A DNA stretch of 64,000 nucleotides, taken from assembly GCA_036426205.1 (NCBI GenBank), contig WSYH01000264.1, positions 124,001 to 188,000 of the forward strand. The letters run 5' to 3'. Below are positions 33,500-44,340 of this stretch, piece by piece. Numbering within the stretch: position 1 is the stretch's first letter; each line of letters starts with the position of its first letter. The notes below the pieces were generated by a model. That model was not told the origin of the DNA. It saw nothing but the letters and a program-made list of their open reading frames with translations, and did no database searches. The DNA is from Ascaphus truei (Eukaryota; Chordata; Amphibia; Anura; Ascaphidae). Position numbers and translations under genes: made by a program.

Positions 33500-33740
33500 G
33501 TGCAGAGGGTCTCCGGAGCTGATCCGCTTTGGTTTTAGGTCCGGGGACCCCCTGCTTCACGAGATACAGGCCCTTTATGGGGTGCCGATATCCCTCTGCT
33601 TGTTTACATCTGCGGACGTGATCGGGACCTTATAAATGCAGAGGGATACCGGCACCTCATAAAGGGTCTGTATTCGGGAAGCAGGGGGTCCCCGGACCTG
33701 AACCAATGCGGTTCAGCTCCGGAGGACCCCCTGCACATGT
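33500..33740. repeat. Long hairpin module 2
   Basis: cagagggtctccggagctg through ggaccccctgcttcacgag pairs with gcagggggtccccggacctg through ctccggaggaccccctgc. Inner limbs cctctgc...gcagagg flank the loop. Its counterpart is at 48557-48820. Confidence 0.75.
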
Positions 33741-34103
33741 ACACTATGAATAAAAATGGTTTAAAAAATAATTTTTATTGTGCTGATGTTTGCGCCGAGA
33801 GAGCAGCGGATCTCTCTCTGCTGCAAACACAACTCGGCAGGGGACGGCTTCTCGGCAGTTTCTCGCCAGGCAGCCGTCCCGCCACCGGTTACACGCCATT
33901 TCATCAAATGGTGGTGGCACATTCATTTGCCAGGGATTCGTCCCGACAGCATACAGCCAGTTTAACACGCCAAAAACATGGCGAATTGCTAAACTGGCTA
34001 ATGCATTTTTTCGCTGCTTACTGCATGATGCCCTATATCTGTGTGTGACAATGTGTACAATTGTGATATAAATATATGTATTTCTAAATCAAACTTTTTG
34101 CAG

Positions 34104-34228
34104 GTATAAATGTTGGCCCTGTAGTAGCAGGAGTCATTGGGGCCCGACGTCCACAATATGATATCTGGGGGAATACAGTAAATGTTGCTAGTAGAATGGA
34201 CAGCACAGGAGTACAGGGAAAAATTCAG
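34104..34228 (+). CDS. adcy1: Adenylate cyclase type 1, C2 catalytic-domain exon (next)
   Basis: A 125-nt exon. Acceptor tttttgcag ends at 34103 and donor GTAAGT begins at 34229. It supplies the last two bases of the split Gly codon from 4940 and reads [20 protein letters not shown] then [20 protein letters not shown] plus Gln, ending in phase 0. This block carries the [19 protein letters not shown] signature of mammalian-type C2 cyclase domains. In it, the Asp and Asn/Ser residues contribute to the ATP purine and ribose/triphosphate pocket, and the Arg is catalytic. It is fully open. The next exon (VTEEV...) was not found in the remaining 29.7 kb, so the downstream intron is at least that long. 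Confidence 0.96.
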
Positions 34229-34289
34229 GTAAGTTACTGCTCATTCTTTCTAAAGCCTATAACTAATGGCAATTACACATTTATATCAA

Positions 34290-34440
34290 ATAAAAAAATC
34301 ACTTGTGATGACATTCACATCTCTACCAGGTCTGCAACTTTGCCTTTCACCATTATCTGTTAGTATACAATACTTCTACTGCAGCTAGGGATTCTGGGAA
34401 ATCACATGCAAATGTGCACATTGTAATCTTTTGCTACTTA
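34290..34440 (-). repeat. Hammerhead/octamer repeat family, partial copy
   Basis: Contains accaggtctgcaac, tctactgcagctagggattctgg and cacatgcaaatgtgcac, matching the reverse-oriented core of the family at 13905. The hammerhead part is missing. It lies just downstream of the ADCY1 donor. Confidence 0.55.
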
Positions 34441-34449
34441 CCCATTTTA

Positions 34450-35380
34450 ACATAGACCTCTATAAATCTATGAAAAAGAAGTGAAAATATCTGCACCAGC
34501 AATTGTGCCTATTCAAATAAAAATTAAAAAGTATATCTCCTTCAATCGTGTCAATCAAACACATAAAACACAAGTTATAACCCAGTGCAATATATAGTGC
34601 TATAATAAACACTAAAATAATAAATGTGTAAAGAAAAAAACCTTTTACAAAAATAAGAGAGTCTGCTGCTGTATCACTCCAGATGGCTCAACATCTGCGA
34701 TAGCTAGTGGAAGAAAAAAAGAGACAAACAGCGCACAACTCAAATTGTAATAAAAAGTCAATAATATTGACAAAGTGAAGGTGGTAATAAATGCACGTAC
34801 ATCAACTTTGGATAATCAAGCAGTACTTGAATTTTGGCACATGTTATCAACTGCAGTCAGCGTCATCAAAAGTCCTCTTCCGAACGACAATCCAGCACAG
34901 CACTTCATGATAGTCGATGGAACCTGCAGACACTAATTTCTCCCAGTCCCTCCTCCGTTTGATATTGTAACCGGGTCCCGGTATGTAAAAAGTTCCCTCC
35001 AACTTAACTCCAAATCGCAGCTAAAAGGTGTACTCTCGCTCCACTCCTCGATATGTCGGGAACACGCACCGGCTTTAGATCTCACGCAAATGCCAGTGTA
35101 AACAGCTGATGAAAGCAGGTCTCACTGGTGGAGTATGCGTAGTCGCCCGATAGACGTCACTGGACCCACGACCTATAGATGTGACTGTCAGATTGTAACA
35201 CGGCTGCACAGACGCTGACCATGGAAAATAAGTGCACAATGATAGTCCAAAATATCAATATAGCAAATTAACATATCCTACGCGTTTTGTCAATACTTCT
35301 TCAGGCGTCTATAAATGTATGCCTTCCAGTTTACACAGTTTTTCAGCATAATCCAGTAATCCTACTCCCAGACAACTGTG
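34450..35380 (-). mobile_element. Penelope-derived non-autonomous repeat with hammerhead-like motif
   Basis: No ORF of note. The layout is like other short PLE-type copies here: a hammerhead-like block (35277-35320, minus) near one end, then AT-rich DNA with gcgcac, tataataaacac and tacaaaaataagag words. It ends against the Gmr1-like LTR at 35387. Family assignment rests on the hammerhead block and layout only. Confidence 0.4.
35277..35320 (-). ncRNA. Hammerhead-like motif, degenerate
   Basis: The reverse complement reads CTGAAGAAGTATTGACAAAACGCGTAGG as two adjoining pieces: core CTGAAGA with the extra A seen in sister copies, a short AT stem region, and AAAAC in place of GAAAC. Then GC-GTA and GG follow. 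Stem II is weak and a core G is lost. Confidence 0.35.
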
Positions 35381-35386
35381 CGACGG

Positions 35387-38297
35387 TGAGGGGGTAACCA
35401 GGCTCACTAATAAAGGTCAAGCCAACTTTGTTCCCCTGATCCATGTTTTGGGGGCCTAGAGTGTCAGCTCTTGGGCGTGACTGTTGTACAGATGCAGCGG
35501 CCGTTATTTTAAGGCATCATGGTGTCGTTTTCATGTGCGCTGTTGTACTCCACGCGGCAAGAACGTGGCCAATCACCCATGGCATACGTGTTTATCGTGG
35601 TTGCTTTGTTTGAACTTGTTTGAATTTCATGGATTGTGTGCAATTGTATGCAATGAAATTAATGAATTGTAATGTGTACAGTACTGTGCTACTTTGTCAA
35701 TTTCAGGTGTTTAAAAGCCAGAACACTAAATTGCCATTTTATGCACTTGCCTGCACTCACGTTTTAAGGCTTTACGGTTGGAAGTAATTCTGCGCCATCA
35801 CATGGGTATTCCGAGGTATACACCGCATTATTCCTTAAAATAATGGCTGCTGCATCTGTATATGTACTGCCATGCATTGTATGTAAAATATGCGACAATA
35901 AAGAATTTGTGTCTTTTGCCTTTCCAGGAGTGCTAACCGGTGGAGATTCTCAAGCTGTGAGTTTCAGGGTGGACTTTGCAGTAAAAGTGTTGTCGAATTG
36001 TGTCTAGCTAGTCGGGGTCCAGAGTTGCTGGCCACCCCAAAAATGTAGCCGGGAGTCGAGTCAGATTCCCAGGTACATGTAGACACAGACCTCCAGACAA
36101 AGTCCTCCCTGGAAAGCAGTTACGCAGCTCACCGCCAGGATGCCCTGCTTCAGCACAGACCAGAAAGATAAAAGGGGGCTTTGGGATACGCGTAACCTGG
36201 GTAGAGTCAGGTGGTCCCTGGTTTAGGGGGAGTCCCCCACAGTATATGCCCAAACACCCAGACCCACACCCGGACCGGTATAGGGGTTCGGAGTGTCTCC
36301 AACCATCCATGAGGTTGCGAGAGTAACATTATTTCTAAGTCCAGCTTCGGTACAATAGAAGCAACTCTGAAACTTAACCTAAGCGTTATTTGAAGCAACT
36401 TTTTAGTAAACTTCTTACAGGAAGGTATAGGAGCTCTGAAAATGAACGTGCATGTCTTTTCAGTAGGGCCTAGGGGACAAAGGACTTAGAAGAATTCTTA
36501 GAGATTTTTATTAACCTGTGTATAAAGGTATATGTTTTATGCATTGTATATGAGCTGGTGAATTTCCAAGTTCCCGGTTCCGAGAGATCAGATGACCACC
36601 AGGCTTGGTGCCACTGAGTCTGATCGGGTCCCCAACTTGAAAGTCTCAGCGATGCCAAGGTGTTAGGGCGGGCGAGTACCGGAGTTATGCTTGAGTACCC
36701 ACGTGTAATGGACGCGCTCGTCACAAACCTGGACCGGACCGCGGGGCTGAGGTGGGGATGTGAATACACCAACCTTAGACTACGAAGCCGGTTCTGGATT
36801 GCACAGTTCGTAGTCATTCGTAGCAGGGTCAGGGTTGGAGAATGTAGAGTAATCCTTAGACAAGCCAGGGTCAGGGTTGGAGACGTCAGGGTAATCGATA
36901 TCCAGGCTGCAGTTCGGCAACAAGGAATCAGGTACGCAGCGCTTCAGCATAGCAGCTGCACTGCGGGAATTGACTCTGTGCAAGGAGCGGGAGCAGCCCA
37001 TAACGAAAGTCTCTGCAGAGCAGGAATGCAGCAGGCCTTAGGATTCAGGAAGCTGAAGGTTAGCGCTGGCGATCCAGCGCTTCAGCACAGGAACCAGGAC
37101 ATGGCCTCTGCAATGGAGATATACAGCAGGCGCCAGGAACCAGACATCTGCAGGGAGAGAAGGCAGCAGGCCTCAGGGAACAGGAAGCTGAAGGATTACG
37201 CTGGGGATCCAGTGCTTCAGCACAGGAACCAGGACACGGCCTCTGCAATGGAGAAATGCAGCAGGCCCCAGGAACTAGGAGGCTAAGGCAAAGTAGCTTG
37301 TGGCAAACACAGTTACAGCCAAGTGAATCTTGGGTTATGCTCAGCAACTTCCTGGGGGGATGGGCTGGCTCTATATAGTATAGCCAGCGAATAGGGGCAG
37401 AGCTGCAGTGATTGCAAGCACAGGTGAGTGCTTGCAAATCAAAGGGAAGGTCTGTTCTGAGAGCTCACCAACTCTGAAAGAGTGAGCTCCAGCCAAAACC
37501 AGGAACAGATTCCTTACACCATGTCCTGGCATGAATAAGGGCTATCTGGCAACCATTTGCCTGGCCCCAGACTCTGAGGAGCCTGGGCCATCGGGGGGTT
37601 CCATATGCTCAGTGGCAGAAGTGCCAGGTTAGCGCTTGCCCCTTTGCAGAATTGAAATCCGTGGCCGCCCAGCTTCAGGGAACCGGCAAATCACTGATAA
37701 CCTGGTGGAAATATCCCCACGCTCTGATTGGTTGAGTAATTCTGTGAATAGGACTGAAATCTTGTAAGAAACCTTGCAGCCAGTCAGCTCAAGAGATTCT
37801 AAGCGCCAAGAAATCAGCGGCAAATTTGAAATCCCCAAAAGATGCTCTGTGAGAAATAGCAGCGATCCGGCTCCAAGGATTTTAAACTGAAATATTTATC
37901 TAAGTCCTGACTTTTGCGGCCAAGTTCTACAAATCGAACGTAGCGGTCGCGGCTGGAACAACATGCCGATTTGAGTTCCAGGAGGTTTGGTACTTACTCG
38001 TGGTCAAACTATTTCAAAGCTCCGGAGCGAATCCAGCGGTGGCGTGTGGAACTTCATGACGATTTTGAGTTCCAGGACAAGGCCCGGTCAACTGCAAACT
38101 TTGTTTTAAGGACTGTAAAGGGCTAAGAAAGTCTAGTTTTTTCCCCAGACCCCCAGCAAGTGTGTTTTCTTCTGCACAATTGTATCCATTGTGTGTATGT
38201 CCGTTTCAAATAATAAATCGCAATTTGTTTTACTTCTTGGTTTTACTCAGGGATATGATCCCGGAATAAAGGTGTAAATACCTGGCCTCCCGTGACA
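35387..38297 (+). mobile_element. 5' LTR of Gmr1-like element (interrupted)
   Basis: Starts near TGTGCGACGGTGAGGGGG (35387) and ends CTCCCGTGACA (38297). With the 3' LTR start TGTCACGGTGAGG this gives TGTCACGG/CCGTGACA terminal inverted repeats. Native length is about 2.1 kb once the nested 815-bp solo LTR (36704-37518) is removed. A polyadenylation signal AATAAA is at 35897. The internal region opens with TGGTGGCTGCGGTGGGAT, a likely primer site. Confidence 0.75.
36704..37518 (-). mobile_element. Nested solo LTR of chromovirus type
   Basis: Plus-strand edges TGTAATGGACGCG (36704) and TTCCTTACA (37518). The early part (CACAAACCTGGACC, GGGGCTGAGGTGGGG) resembles the LTR at 20230. Flanks CCACG (36699-36703) and CCATG (37519-37523) form a 5-bp target duplication with one CpG-type transition. 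It contains an internal ~125-bp direct duplication (ggaagctgaaggtta / ggatccagcgcttcagcacaggaaccaggac) at 37045-37130 and 37185-37265. Internal element DNA was lost by LTR-LTR recombination. Confidence 0.85.
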
Positions 38298-38639
38298 GGC
38301 TATCTATTTAGTGGTGGCTGCGGTGGGATCAATGAGCCTATGTTGTAATATCCTGCGGGGTCTTATAACATAGAGGGAGAATCGAAGATTGCGAGCTCCC
38401 AATCCAAGTAGTAACGTACACAAGTTTTACAAAAGCAGAGAAGACACAGGTTCTCATTATCACTTAGTTTCAATTGTCACACAGGTTCATTGTCACTTAG
38501 TTAGGTCAAGCGGTCAGGTCGGTACTGGTCATGGGATCGAGCCAAGATTTTTTTCCCTATGTGAGAGCTATGGATTACCGACGGACGGACGGTCGGTCAA
38601 AGACTTTGCTTTGCTCATGAAGCAAGCATTGTTTCACTA

Positions 38640-39660
38640 GAGGGGGACATACCCTCAGCCCCGATGGTGGAGGAAGGACAAGGGGAGGGAGCGGGCATCA
38701 ACATGGATCTTGTTGGGGGACTGGTTCTAGGGAGTGCGACCGTGGTTGCCCCAGTGGCTAATGGAATTTCCACACCTGGAATTACCGCCCTTCTTGCCTC
38801 ATGGGGAGAGGGGGATACCGTGGATGAAAGGGTCTGGCTGCTTGAAACCTCACAAGGGTAAGCGTCCCTGCACTCCCACCTTGTTAACGGGGAGCAAGGT
38901 GCCCCCCGAGTGGACCACCACAGTTTTGGCAAATTTGTTGATGGCACGGTCAAGATTGACGGGTTTCTAAAGAACTTTGAGATCCAATGTCACTGGTACC
39001 GTGTGCCAGAACAGGACTGGGTTTTAAACCTGTTATTGTCCGGCGTGGCCAAGGAGACTCACTAGGTTATTCCTGCTGAGGATGGCAATGACTATGGACA
39101 CGTAAAAGCCATGTTGCTCACCCAGTATGCCCTCACCCCAGAAGCTTATCGGGGCATGTTTAGGACGGAGGAGAGATGCCACCGTGAGTCCTACGTGCAG
39201 TTTGTGTCCTGCATGGCATTGCAGGGGGCACAGTGGATGGAGAGCTATGGTGCTACCAAATACCACTTGTTACTGGACTTGGTGTTTCAACAACAGCTAC
39301 TGCAGCAGTGCCCCTCGGACGTTTGGGAGTGGGTCTTTGACCGTAAACCAAAGACCTATGTGTAAGCTGCTAAACTAGCTGACGAGTTGGTCACCAGTTG
39401 GCCGGTGATCCACAAAAAAGGGGCTACCCAGAACACGGCCACTCCAGCCAAGGGAGCCAAAAGCACGCCTCAGGGGAAGAGCAAGGCTGCAGCCGATGGA
39501 AGTGTACCCAAAGCTGCAGAATTCAAGCACGAGGAGAGGTGCTACTGGGCCCACAAGGCCAGACTGTCTGGACCGTCCGAGGTCCGGTGGACCCTACCAG
39601 GTGTAATGCTCTTCAGCTGCGAGGCCGGTCACCCGTGTGCGACTTGCACACATAGAAGGG
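38640..39660 (+). pseudogene. Gmr1-like gag with SCAN-like domain
   Basis: After an N-terminal part (EEGQGEGAGINMDLVGGLVL region), the frame at 39111-39365 reads YALTPEAYRGMFRTEERCHR, then SYVQFVSCMALQGAQWMESY, then LVFQQQLLQQCPSDVWEWVF. This matches the SCAN fold of vertebrate zinc-finger proteins. It is established that SCAN derives from the capsid of Gmr1-like gypsy elements. Frameshifts and a stop at 39364 break the frame. The following region (39400-39660) is Lys/Ala-rich with a poor knuckle-like CYWAHKARL in which the second Cys is lost. Confidence 0.75.
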
Positions 39661-39799
39661 ACAGATACAGCTATCCAGCCGAACCAGCGAGAGGAGCCGC
39701 ACCCAGGTTCCTGCACATACAGCCAGGGGAACAGCAGCGGAAACGTAGGGACATCAGATTGCGCCGGTCGGGCTGCAATCCAATGAGCACAAGCATTTG

Positions 39800-40020
39800 C
39801 GCACAGTGACCATTGGAGATCGCCAAGCAGCCGGCTTGTTCGACTCCGGTGCCACTGTTATCCTGGTCTGACCTGATCTGGTCCTGCCAGAGGATTTGCT
39901 ACCAGACACAGGGATGAACATAACCATGCAGGATGGCGGACCACAGTCCATTCAAGTTGCCCGGATATTCCTTGATTAGGGTGCCGGACATGGCATGAGG
40001 GAGGTGAGGGTATTGTCCAG
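39800..40020 (+). pseudogene. Gmr1-like aspartic protease
   Basis: DRQAAGLFDSGATVILV places the catalytic DSGA at 39842-39853. Downstream PDLVLPEDLLPDT and ITMQDGGPQSIQVARIFL follow the usual retroviral-type protease layout. In-frame stops at about 39870 and 39976 inactivate it. A short direct repeat (gttagacgctgaggttctc / gttagacgctaaggttctc) lies at 40020-40070. Confidence 0.65.
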
Positions 40021-40569
40021 GTTAGACGCTGAGGTTCTCATTGCCCAGGTTAGACGCTAAGGTTCTCCTTGGTAATGACCTGGGGCATGTTACATGTTAC
40101 ATTAACGGCAGAACTGGCTCCTGTTGCAGGAATTACCAGGAGTCAGACGTCAGGAGTTGCACCTTTGTGTCGCCATCTCCCTGCATTTGTGACCAACAGT
40201 TCCAGGGGTCTCTGAAGAGACCAGGCAGGTAAGCCAGACTGGGTCGCGAGAGTGTGCTGACTTACCTTCCCCTTTACATGTTCCTATTTTCCCCATCTTA
40301 GAGACTAAGGGTGGGCGGCCAGAATTAGGGACACAGTTTAGGGATGCGGTGAGGTCTGATCCCAGCTTGGAGAGCATAAGGCTCCAGGCGGTCAATTCTA
40401 CCTTGGACTGTGGGTCAGATACTTATGGCACAGTGGGCTCTTATATGGAGAGCAGGGTTCTACAGGTCAAGATAGGGTTTGGACTGGTTGAAGACAGTTA
40501 GTAATACTGAGGAAGTATAGGCAGCAACTGTTACAGGCAGCACACTCCATACCACTAGCGGGGCATCAG

Positions 40570-41350
40570 GGGTCACTCGGATGAGAGCCCGGCTATTGCA
40601 GTGTTACTACTGGCTGAAGGCATCAGGGGCAGTGGCAGAGTTATGCCATGCCTGTGATGCTTGCAAGCAAGTGAGTAAGGCGGGTGATCATGTGAAGTCA
40701 CACCTGAACCCACTACTGGTAACTGGGGAACCTTTCCAGAGGTTAGCCATGGACATAGTGGGACCCCTCATGATCCCCAGTTGGTCTGGCAAGTGCTACT
40801 GTACATTTTCACAGTGGTGGATTTTGCCACCAGGTACCCTGAGGCTGCAGCACTTTCCACCTTCGATGCTAGGGCTTTAGCAAAGGCATTGTTAGTCATC
40901 TTCACTAGAGTAGGGTTCCCTAGTGAGATTCTAACCAATCAAGGCTCACAATTCATGAGTGAATTGTTACAGTGTCTCTGGGATGCTTGTGGGGTGAAGC
41001 ACCAGCGCATGACCCCTTACCACCCATAGACCAACAAGTTATTTGAGAGGTTCAATGGTACCCTAAAGCAGATGCTTCAAACGATTATAGAGGCTGAAGG
41101 AAAAGATTGGGAAATTCATTTGCAGCACTTGGTGTTTGCCTACCGCGAGGTACCGCAAGAATCGATTGGGTTGTCTCCCTTCAAGCTGCAATGTGGTACC
41201 AGGGTACGGGGACCTCTTGACTTATTCTGTGAGGGATGGGACGGGGAGACTACTATACGGATGCATCTGTGCTTCAGATGTAGATCTCAGGGACTTGTTG
41301 GAAATACTTATGGGGTTAGAACAGGCTAATCTAAGGGAGGCTCAGACAAT
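40570..41350 (+). pseudogene. Gmr1-like integrase, placed upstream of RT
   Basis: A zinc-binding end (CHACDACKQVSKAGD) is followed by the catalytic core (RLAMDIVGPLMIPS with the first Asp, FTVVDFATRYPEAAAL in a shifted frame, ILTNQGSQFMSELLQCLWDA). There the second catalytic Asp of the usual DxGSQF is Asn. The rest (DWEIHLQHLVFAYREVPQES, GLSPFKLQCGTRVRGPL) is the C-terminal half. Integrase joins the cDNA to host DNA. It precedes the RT at 41606, the reverse of ordinary Ty3/gypsy order and diagnostic of the Gmr1 group. It is dead by frameshifts and the changed residue. Confidence 0.85.
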
Positions 41351-41605
41351 GTAGAAGACTTGTTATGACCAAAATGCCCATAGCAGGTCATTCATCCAAG
41401 GACAGCAGGTACTTGTTCTGAAGCCCACTCGGCAGACAAATTAATGGCTGCCTGGTCTTGACCGTACATGGTTCTCAGTAAAATGAATGAGTGCAACTAT
41501 GTTGTACAGTTAAATGGAGAGACGGGTAGAAATAGGACTTAGCATAGTAATATGTTTAAGGAGTATTTTAAACTGTGTGGCATCAGTGCTAACTGTTCGT
41601 AGCCC

Positions 41606-42590
41606 ATGATGGGGGACCAAGCGTGCAATGCTCTGCCTGACCACCTATGGGAATCTAGGCCGGGGGGCACAGTAGAGCAGGTTGAGATAGGGTCTCAGCT
41701 CAGTGTACAGCAGAAGGTGCAAGAAAGCGCTATGATAGAGCAGCATAGGGTTCTGTTCATGGACAAGCCGGGCAGGACAGATATTACAGAACACCCAATG
41801 CTTACAGGTGAGCAAAGACCTCTACATAAGCATGCTTACAGAGTATCGGCAGAGGTGAAGAGTAGCATAGAGAAAGAGGTAGAAGAGATGCTGGCCCTAG
41901 GAGTAAATGTACCATTTCAGAGCCCTTGGGCTTGTCTGGTAGCCTTGGTGCCTAAGAATGATGGAACCACTTGGTTCTGTGTGGACTACTGGCAGCTCTA
42001 CGCTGAGCCGGTGTTAGATGCTTATCCCATGCTCCGCATGGACGAGCTGTTAGATGAGTTCACGGGAGCAAAGTTTCTGACCACCATGGATTTGTCCAAA
42101 GGGTATTGGCAAATTCCACTGACCCAGGAGGCTAGGGAGAAGTCAACATTTATCACACCAAGTGGTCTCTCTAATTCTTAGTGATGCCATTTGGGATGAA
42201 GAATGCCCTGGCTACCTTCTAACGCCTGGTCAATAGGTTACTGGAAAGGATGTAAGGTTTTGCAAGGGCATACCTGGATGACATTGCTGTGTTCAGTAAC
42301 TCGTGGAACTCACATTTAGTGCATGTAGCTGCGGTGCTGACAAGGATCAGGGAAGCAGGGTTAACACTGAAGCCCGCCAAGTGTCTAGTGGGTATGGTGG
42401 AGGGCACATTAAGCCAGAACCAGCTAAGGTGGAAGCTATACTGCAGTCGCCAGTACCTAGGACCAAAAAGCAGGTCATGGCTTTTTTAGACACTGCAGGC
42501 TACTATAGGAAGTTTGTCCCTCAGTATAGTGCCATTGCAAAACCCCTGACTGACTTAACACAGAAGAGACTCTCAGTTATGTAACTATGT
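41606..42590 (+). pseudogene. Gmr1-like reverse transcriptase
   Basis: Reads HRVLFMDKPGRTDITEHPML, then EKEVEEMLALGVNVPFQSPW, then VLDAYPMLRMDELLDEFTGA, then FLTTMDLSKGYWQIPLTQEA (first catalytic Asp). A frameshift follows at about 42175, then VMPFGMKNALATF, and AYLDDIAVFSNSWNSHLVHV with YLDD at 42271-42282. The thumb follows at 42420-42560 (KVEAILQSPVPRTKKQVMAF, GYYRKFVPQYSAIAKPLTDL). Stops at 42179, 42222 and 42254 inactivate it. Confidence 0.88.
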
Positions 42591-42599
42591 AGTTCTGGT

Positions 42600-43075
42600 A
42601 GCCTGTTCTCCTGCCAGTGAAAAGGCTTTTCAGGCACTGAAGACAGCACTGGCCAGTTCTCCGATTCTGGCTGCACCAGATTACTTGAAAAGGTTTTTAG
42701 TACAGATTGATTCCTCGGACTATGATATCGGTGCTGTACTCAGCCAAGTAGGGGAGGAGGGGGTGAACATCCTGTGGCATATCTGAGCAGGAAACTTTTA
42801 CCCCGTGAAGTGGCTAATGCCACAATTGAAAAGCAGTGCTTGGTCATAGTTTCGGCAATGAACAAATTGCAGACCTATCTCTATGGCCGGTCCTTTACAG
42901 TGATCACTGATCATAATCCTTTGAGCTGGCAACAAAGGATGTCGGGGGAGAATGGCAAGTTGTTGCTCTGGAGTCTTGCACTGTATTAATTTGACAACAC
43001 AAGAAATGCAGCGAGCACGGAAACTCTGATGGACTTTCCCTATAAAACATACCTTGTGAACCAAAAGCTTCAAGG
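42600..43075 (+). pseudogene. Gmr1-like RNase H
   Basis: FLVQIDSSDYDIGAVLSQVG carries the first acidic residue. Then AYLSRKLLPREVANATIEKQ, CLVIVSAMNKLQTYLYGRSF and TVITDHNPLSWQQRMS continue the fold after a frameshift near 42770. It degrades the RNA of the RNA:DNA hybrid. It ends pol; the purine tract at 43128-43142 follows. Confidence 0.82.
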
Positions 43076-43142
43076 AGGTGTCAGGCTAGCCTCCCCGCCG
43101 GACAAGGCAGCTGCAACCGAGCCTTCATCTTGAAGGGGGAAG

Positions 43143-43847
43143 TGTCACGGTGAGGGGGTAACCAGGCTCACTAAAAAAGGTCAAGAAAGGTCAAGCCCAC
43201 TTGGTTGCCCCTGATCCATGTTTTGGGGGCCTTGAGTGTCAGTTGTTGGGCCTGACTGTTGTATATGTACTGCCATGCATAGTATGTAAAACATGCGACA
43301 ATAAAGAATTTATGTCTTTTGTCTTTCCAGGAGTGCTAACCAGTTGAGATTCTCAGGCTATGAGTTTCAGGGTGGACTTTGCAGTAGAAGTGTTGTCGAA
43401 TTGTGTCTAGCTAGTTGGGGTCCAGAGTTGCTGGCCACCCCAAAAACATAGCCAGGAGCCAAGTCAGATTCCCGGGTACATGTAGACACAGACCTCCGGA
43501 CAAAGTCCTCCCTGGAAAGCAGTCACGCGGCTCACCGCCAGGATACAGCACGTCAGCACAAACCAGAAAGATAAAAGGAGAAATAAGGATACACGTATCC
43601 CGTGTACAGTCAGGGGTCACTGGTTTAGGGGAGAGTCCCCTGCAGTATATGCCCAAAGACCCGGACCCGGTATAGGAGTTCGGTGTGTCTCCAACCATGC
43701 ATGATGTTGCGGGAGTAAAATTATTTCTAATTTCAGCTTCGGAACAATAGAAGCAACTCTGAAACTTAACCTAAGCGTTTTTCGAAGCTACTTTTTAGAA
43801 AACGTCTTATAGGAAGGTCTTGGAGCTCTGAAAATGAACTGCATTTT
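43143..43847 (+). mobile_element. 3' LTR of Gmr1-like element, truncated
   Basis: Begins TGTCACGGTGAGGGGGTAACC directly after the polypurine tract GAAGGGGGAAG. It follows the 5' LTR, with a deletion (43255-43260) relative to 35480-35855, as far as ggagctctgaaaatgaac, then similarity stops. AATAAA is at 43300. The lost distal part is about two thirds of the native LTR. Confidence 0.8.
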
Positions 43848-43984
43848 TGCTCAGTGATATGACATGGTTATGCAGTACTGGGTTTGCAATGTAAAACTGG
43901 ATTAAGCTTCAATCACACATTAAGTAAGTTACTGTATGGTGGTTAAAAAAGTGCCAAAAACCCGCCACGTACAGTGCGCATCAA

Positions 43985-44135
43985 ATACAAATATCCCTTG
44001 CGATCACATTCAAAGGTCTAAAACCGGTCTTCAACTCTGATTTTCACCATTATATCTTACAGTAGCATACAATACTTCCACTTCAGACAGAGATTCTGGG
44101 AAATGACATGCAAATGAGAACAGTGTGATCATTAT
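43985..44135 (-). repeat. Hammerhead/octamer repeat family, partial copy
   Basis: Shares gttcttaaaac-type start, ccacttcagacagagattctgggaa and gacatgcaaatgagaac with the family core at 13905-14235. The hammerhead end is absent. Confidence 0.5.
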
Positions 44136-44249
44136 CATCTTACCTATATTATATATTTTATTTTTTCAGACTGCAGTGTTAATATTCCACTTCAAAAATA
44201 TATCAGTGAAATCTAGTTTAACTATTTTATTCCTACACCTTTTTCATTA

Positions 44250-44340
44250 AGAATACGTGTGTGTATATGTGTGTGTATATATGTGTGTGTGTATGTGTGT
44301 ATGTATGTATGTATGTATGTATGTATGTATGTATGTATTT
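44250..44340. repeat. GT/GTAT microsatellite
   Basis: Runs of gtgtgtgt, then eight to nine copies of the tetramer gtat. Confidence 0.95.

Larger units (their letters stand above)
28451..34030. mobile_element. Large palindromic (foldback-like) element
   Basis: Sequences on either side of about 31075 are reverse complements of each other out to about 28775 on the left and 33000 on the right, with small indels. Examples: 28800-28990 with 32770-32990; 29000-29055 with 32724-32775; 30360-30560 with 31600-31800; 30570-30680 with 31485-31590. Beyond the symmetric part the right side goes on to about 34030 with long hairpins (33130-33395, 33500-33740) and a gccgagag-rich end. The left side (28451-28775) has its own hairpin. 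A second, one-armed, inverted copy sits at 48290-50720, which shows this is a repeat family. No transposase or RT is present. The class is unknown to me. Confidence 0.8.

Noticed and set aside
39387..39809. Intact gag zinc-knuckle ORF
   Set aside because: The candidate knuckle lacks its second Cys, and the frame shifts relative to the SCAN-like part. It is included only as gag remnant.
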